From assembly GCA_934229785.1 (NCBI GenBank), contig CAKQEA010000007.1, forward strand, positions 23,653 to 87,652: 64,000 nt of DNA. The letters run 5' to 3'. Source of the stretch: an uncultured Anaeroplasmataceae bacterium. GTDB lineage: Bacteria; Bacillota_I; Bacilli_A; Acholeplasmatales; Anaeroplasmataceae. How positions within the stretch are numbered: the first letter of the stretch is position 1; every line of letters begins with the position of its first letter. This document shows, in pieces, positions 61,965-64,000 of this stretch. Position numbers and translations under genes: made by a program. Under the pieces are notes generated by a model. That model searched no databases and was not told the DNA's origin. It was given only the letters and a program-made list of their open reading frames with translations.

Positions 61965-61970
61965 TATAAT
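61965..61970 (+). promoter_or_regulatory. Extended -10 promoter of the ATPase/RloB-like pair
   Basis: TATAAT at 61965-61970 is preceded by TG at 61962-61963. The best -35 (TTGCAT 61940-61945) has a long 19-base spacing, so it probably depends on the extended -10. Confidence 0.6.
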
Positions 61971-61990
61971 AAATTGAAAGGATGTTGTAT

Positions 61991-63250
61991 ATGATTTTAG
62001 AGATTAAATTTAATGGGTATAGATTTTTTAATGATTCTAGCTTATCATTTGTTTGTGATGCAAGAATAAAAAAAATGTTATCAAATTCTGTTGATGTTGA
62101 TGGAAAAAATGTTTTAAAAAGTGTAGGAATATATGGACCAAATAATTCAGGCAAAACAAATATTGTGAAATTATTTAAAATACTTAAAGATATTTTTGAG
62201 GGTAAAGATAAAATATTGTTTAATAATCCTATCTTTGATGATCCGAATCAAACAAATATTTCAATTGTCTTTAACAATTTGGATGATATGGGATGGTTGA
62301 AATATGAATTTGTATATGATAATACAAAACAGCAATTTGAATCTGAGAAATTGTCATCATTAACATTTTATGCTTCAGGTAATTTTTTAGAAAAGGTTAT
62401 CTATGAAAAAAATAATAAAAATAAAATTTTAAAAGTTTTTGATGAAGATAAGTCACTATTTTTATCTATAATACCATCACGTATGCCTTTTTTGTATTCT
62501 GTAGAATTAAATTCAAATGATTTTTCGTCATTAAATGCATATTTAGATGAAATTCAAAAATTAGGTGAATCAATTGAAATTGTTAAAATGTATGATATTC
62601 CATTTGAAAATACTATTGAAACAATGAAAACTGACAATATTAATAAAATTAAATTTATAAAAGAATTTGTTAAAAATGCTGATGTAGAAATAACTGATTT
62701 TGAATATGGTAGCTCCGTTAATCTTGAAATTGCAGGTGAGATTGATGAAATGGCATTGTCAAGATTTTATAAAATGTCAGATCGCTTTAAGTTAATGACA
62801 ACTTATGGAGAAAAAAAAGTTCCTTCCTTTATATTTGATTCAACAGGTACTAAGAAAATTGAATCAATTGCCTCATATTTGTATGATGCATTGACAAAAG
62901 GAAAGACATTAATTATTGATGAAATAGATAATGGATTGCATTTTAAACTAAGTCGATCAATTGTAAGTATTTTTAATAATATGATTAATGAAAAGGGGCA
63001 ATTATTATTTATAACTCATGATTTGTTATTAATAGATTGCAGTAAATTGATGAGAAAGGATCAAATTTATTTTGTTAATCGAAATGATTATTCAGCTGAT
63101 TTGTATTGCTTAAAATCATCTACTGTTAGTGATGGTGGACCAAGAGAGGTTAACGATTTAATTAAACATTATAATAGGGGGGAATTTGGTAATGTACCAA
63201 ATCCACAATTTATAGATTTGATTGTCGAGGTACTTTATAATGAAAAATGA
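61991..63250 (+). CDS. AAA-family ATPase (AAA_15/AAA_21, AbiLi/RloA-like)
   Basis: A 419-residue ABC-like ATPase with no membrane helices. Walker A is YGPNNSGKTNIVKLF near residue 45. A helical insertion follows, and the C-terminal half has GTKKIESIASYL, Walker B KTLIIDEIDNGLH and an H-loop FITHDLLLID. This is the AAA_15/AAA_21 layout of OLD, RloA and AbiLi phage-defence ATPases. ATG 61991 has AAAGG nine bases upstream; ATG 61982 is too close to it. It overlaps the next gene by 11 bases. Probable two-gene defence module with the product below. Confidence 0.82.
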   Translation: MILEIKFNGYRFFNDSSLSFVCDARIKKMLSNSVDVDGKNVLKSVGIYGPNNSGKTNIVKLFKILKDIFEGKDKILFNNPIFDDPNQTNISIVFNNLDDMGWLKYEFVYDNTKQQFESEKLSSLTFYASGNFLEKVIYEKNNKNKILKVFDEDKSLFLSIIPSRMPFLYSVELNSNDFSSLNAYLDEIQKLGESIEIVKMYDIPFENTIETMKTDNINKIKFIKEFVKNADVEITDFEYGSSVNLEIAGEIDEMALSRFYKMSDRFKLMTTYGEKKVPSFIFDSTGTKKIESIASYLYDALTKGKTLIIDEIDNGLHFKLSRSIVSIFNNMINEKGQLLFITHDLLLIDCSKLMRKDQIYFVNRNDYSADLYCLKSSTVSDGGPREVNDLIKHYNRGEFGNVPNPQFIDLIVEVLYNEK

Positions 63251-63953
63251 AAAAATTAGAATTCATTTTATATTAGAAGGCTATGAAGAAGAAGAAATAC
63301 TATTTAAAATTATAAAATATTTTGGAAATATGGATAGAATCATCTTTTCATATCAAAATTGTAAAGGTGGAGGACTGGTTCCGATTTATTTTCAATCGGC
63401 AATTCAATCAGACAACTATGATCTTGTCTTATGTGTATATGATGTTGATTATGAACCATTCAAGGAAGATGGAATGTTTATGAAAATAAGAAATGGTTTA
63501 TATAAAGTCTTAGGCGATGATGAACAGATAAATTTAATTAGTTTATGCACTAATCCAAATATATTACTGATTCTTTTACTTGGATATGATGATTTAAGTA
63601 ATTTTGAGAAAATACATTCAGATAAGGGAAGTAATACGGAAATTATTAAAAAGTATTGTAGTCAAATTGGAAACAAGAAGAGATATGATGCATCTGAGTG
63701 GCAGCTTGAATTATTTTTAAATGATTATTGTTATTACAATAAAGCAACAATAGATAAAATGCTAGAGCAAGTTGATAAATTAGATTTAAACTATATTGGA
63801 AATAAAGTTGGTAGTAATATTTTGCCTGTAATTGAGGCTTTGGTATATGATAATATAGATTTTTTTATGAAATTATGGAAAAATTTGAAATTTAACTTCA
63901 TTAATAAAAAAGCTCATTTATTTGTCTCTTTCCAAACTGAGGTAGTTTGGTAG
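63240..63953 (+). CDS. RloB/TOPRIM-like protein (AbiLii-like)
   Basis: A 237-residue protein with a TOPRIM-like pattern. FILEGYEEEEILFKII (Glu13, and Glu16-19) is followed by VYDVDYEPF (Asp68, Asp70). CTNPNILLILLLGYDDL matches the NP-x(2,3)-LWLLLH segment of RloB-type proteins. It overlaps the upstream ATPase by 11 bases, so the pair is coupled. Such pairs (AbiLi/AbiLii, RloA/RloB) cause abortive infection in some bacteria. The stop at 63951-63953 lies next to a palindrome, and the sequence continues for only 47 bases to the edge. Confidence 0.75.
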   Translation: MKNEKIRIHFILEGYEEEEILFKIIKYFGNMDRIIFSYQNCKGGGLVPIYFQSAIQSDNYDLVLCVYDVDYEPFKEDGMFMKIRNGLYKVLGDDEQINLISLCTNPNILLILLLGYDDLSNFEKIHSDKGSNTEIIKKYCSQIGNKKRYDASEWQLELFLNDYCYYNKATIDKMLEQVDKLDLNYIGNKVGSNILPVIEALVYDNIDFFMKLWKNLKFNFINKKAHLFVSFQTEVVW

Positions 63954-63954
63954 G

Positions 63955-63968
63955 TAGGTAGCTACCTA
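63955..63968. repeat. 14-bp perfect palindrome after the last gene
   Basis: TAGGTAGCTACCTA is preceded by a GGTA repeat and by CCAAACT-gaggt-AGTTTGG (about 63932-63950), a second hairpin inside the 3' end of the gene. No T run follows within the window. It may form part of a terminator, or a recombination site. Confidence 0.5.
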
Positions 63969-64000
63969 AGAATTTAAAGAAATAAGAAAATAGGAATTAA

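Noticed and set aside
61513-62154. Minus-strand frames opposite sepF and the start of the ATPase gene
   Set aside because: They are antisense shadows with no ribosome sites, and one crosses the terminator of the jet operon.

Overview
The window is AT-rich (about 30% G+C by eye), dense and mostly co-directional. It reads as a low-GC Gram-positive anaerobe of the Bacilli/Erysipelotrichia/RF39 kind. Supporting signs are the dnaG-rpoD-trmK order, an hpf-secA pair, SAM-I and THF riboswitches, a CIRCE-controlled groESL, and two oxygen-sensitive glycyl-radical systems (pyruvate formate-lyase and anaerobic ribonucleotide reductase). No rRNA, tRNA, CRISPR array or insertion sequence was recognised. 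Many genes have strong strictly spaced promoters (TTGaca-17-TATAAT) and simple hairpin-plus-T terminators.

Layout. 1-2912: end of dnaG, rpoD, trmK and an esterase-like hydrolase. 3060-7493: an NrnA-like phosphoesterase, pflA, a thioredoxin-like protein, then a pyruvate formate-lyase whose catalytic core and glycyl-radical domain are separate genes. 7771-8011: remnant of an excisionase-like gene and a long hairpin. 8222-9556: THF riboswitch and a FolT-type folate transporter with an unusual N-terminal extension. 9598-15792: SAM-I riboswitch operon priA-fmt-membrane protein-TSCPD protein-metK. 15945-20067: two coupled small genes, a cold-shock protein, hpf and secA. 20178-29142: an ABC transporter fusion and a lipoprotein of nearly 2000 residues with many CxxC repeats. 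29205-36575: an ArsB/NhaD-type permease divergent from a uronate operon (KDPG aldolase, two KdgK-like kinases, YhcH-like protein, TIM-barrel isomerase, KduI, KduD). 36734-41454: small membrane protein, a decayed LURP-one-related gene, nrdDG and a divergent Crp/Fnr-type regulator. 41702-47847: glycosyltransferase, 2-hydroxyacid dehydrogenase, aspartate dehydrogenase, a flavin-reductase-like gene broken by a 16-bp tandem duplication, an LDH/MDH-type dehydrogenase and a MarR regulator. 47844-54175: groESL, NUDIX, ZIP transporter, NDK, pyrophosphatase, YchF and a small membrane protein. 54189-55392: TetR regulator and membrane protein.

The most unusual part is 55490-61834. It holds an AbiEi-like winged-helix protein, then JetA, JetB and JetC (a Wadjet/MksBEF-type SMC condensin), then a SepF-like division protein, closed by a strong terminator. 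The JetD/MksG nuclease that normally completes Wadjet is absent. The window ends with a separate two-gene unit, an AAA ATPase plus a RloB/TOPRIM-like protein, resembling AbiL/RloAB-type defence modules. The jet operon may be a plasmid-defence condensin that lost or relocated its nuclease, or a chromosome-organising condensin tied to division through SepF.

Family assignments rest on recognised motifs and remembered family features. No database search was possible.
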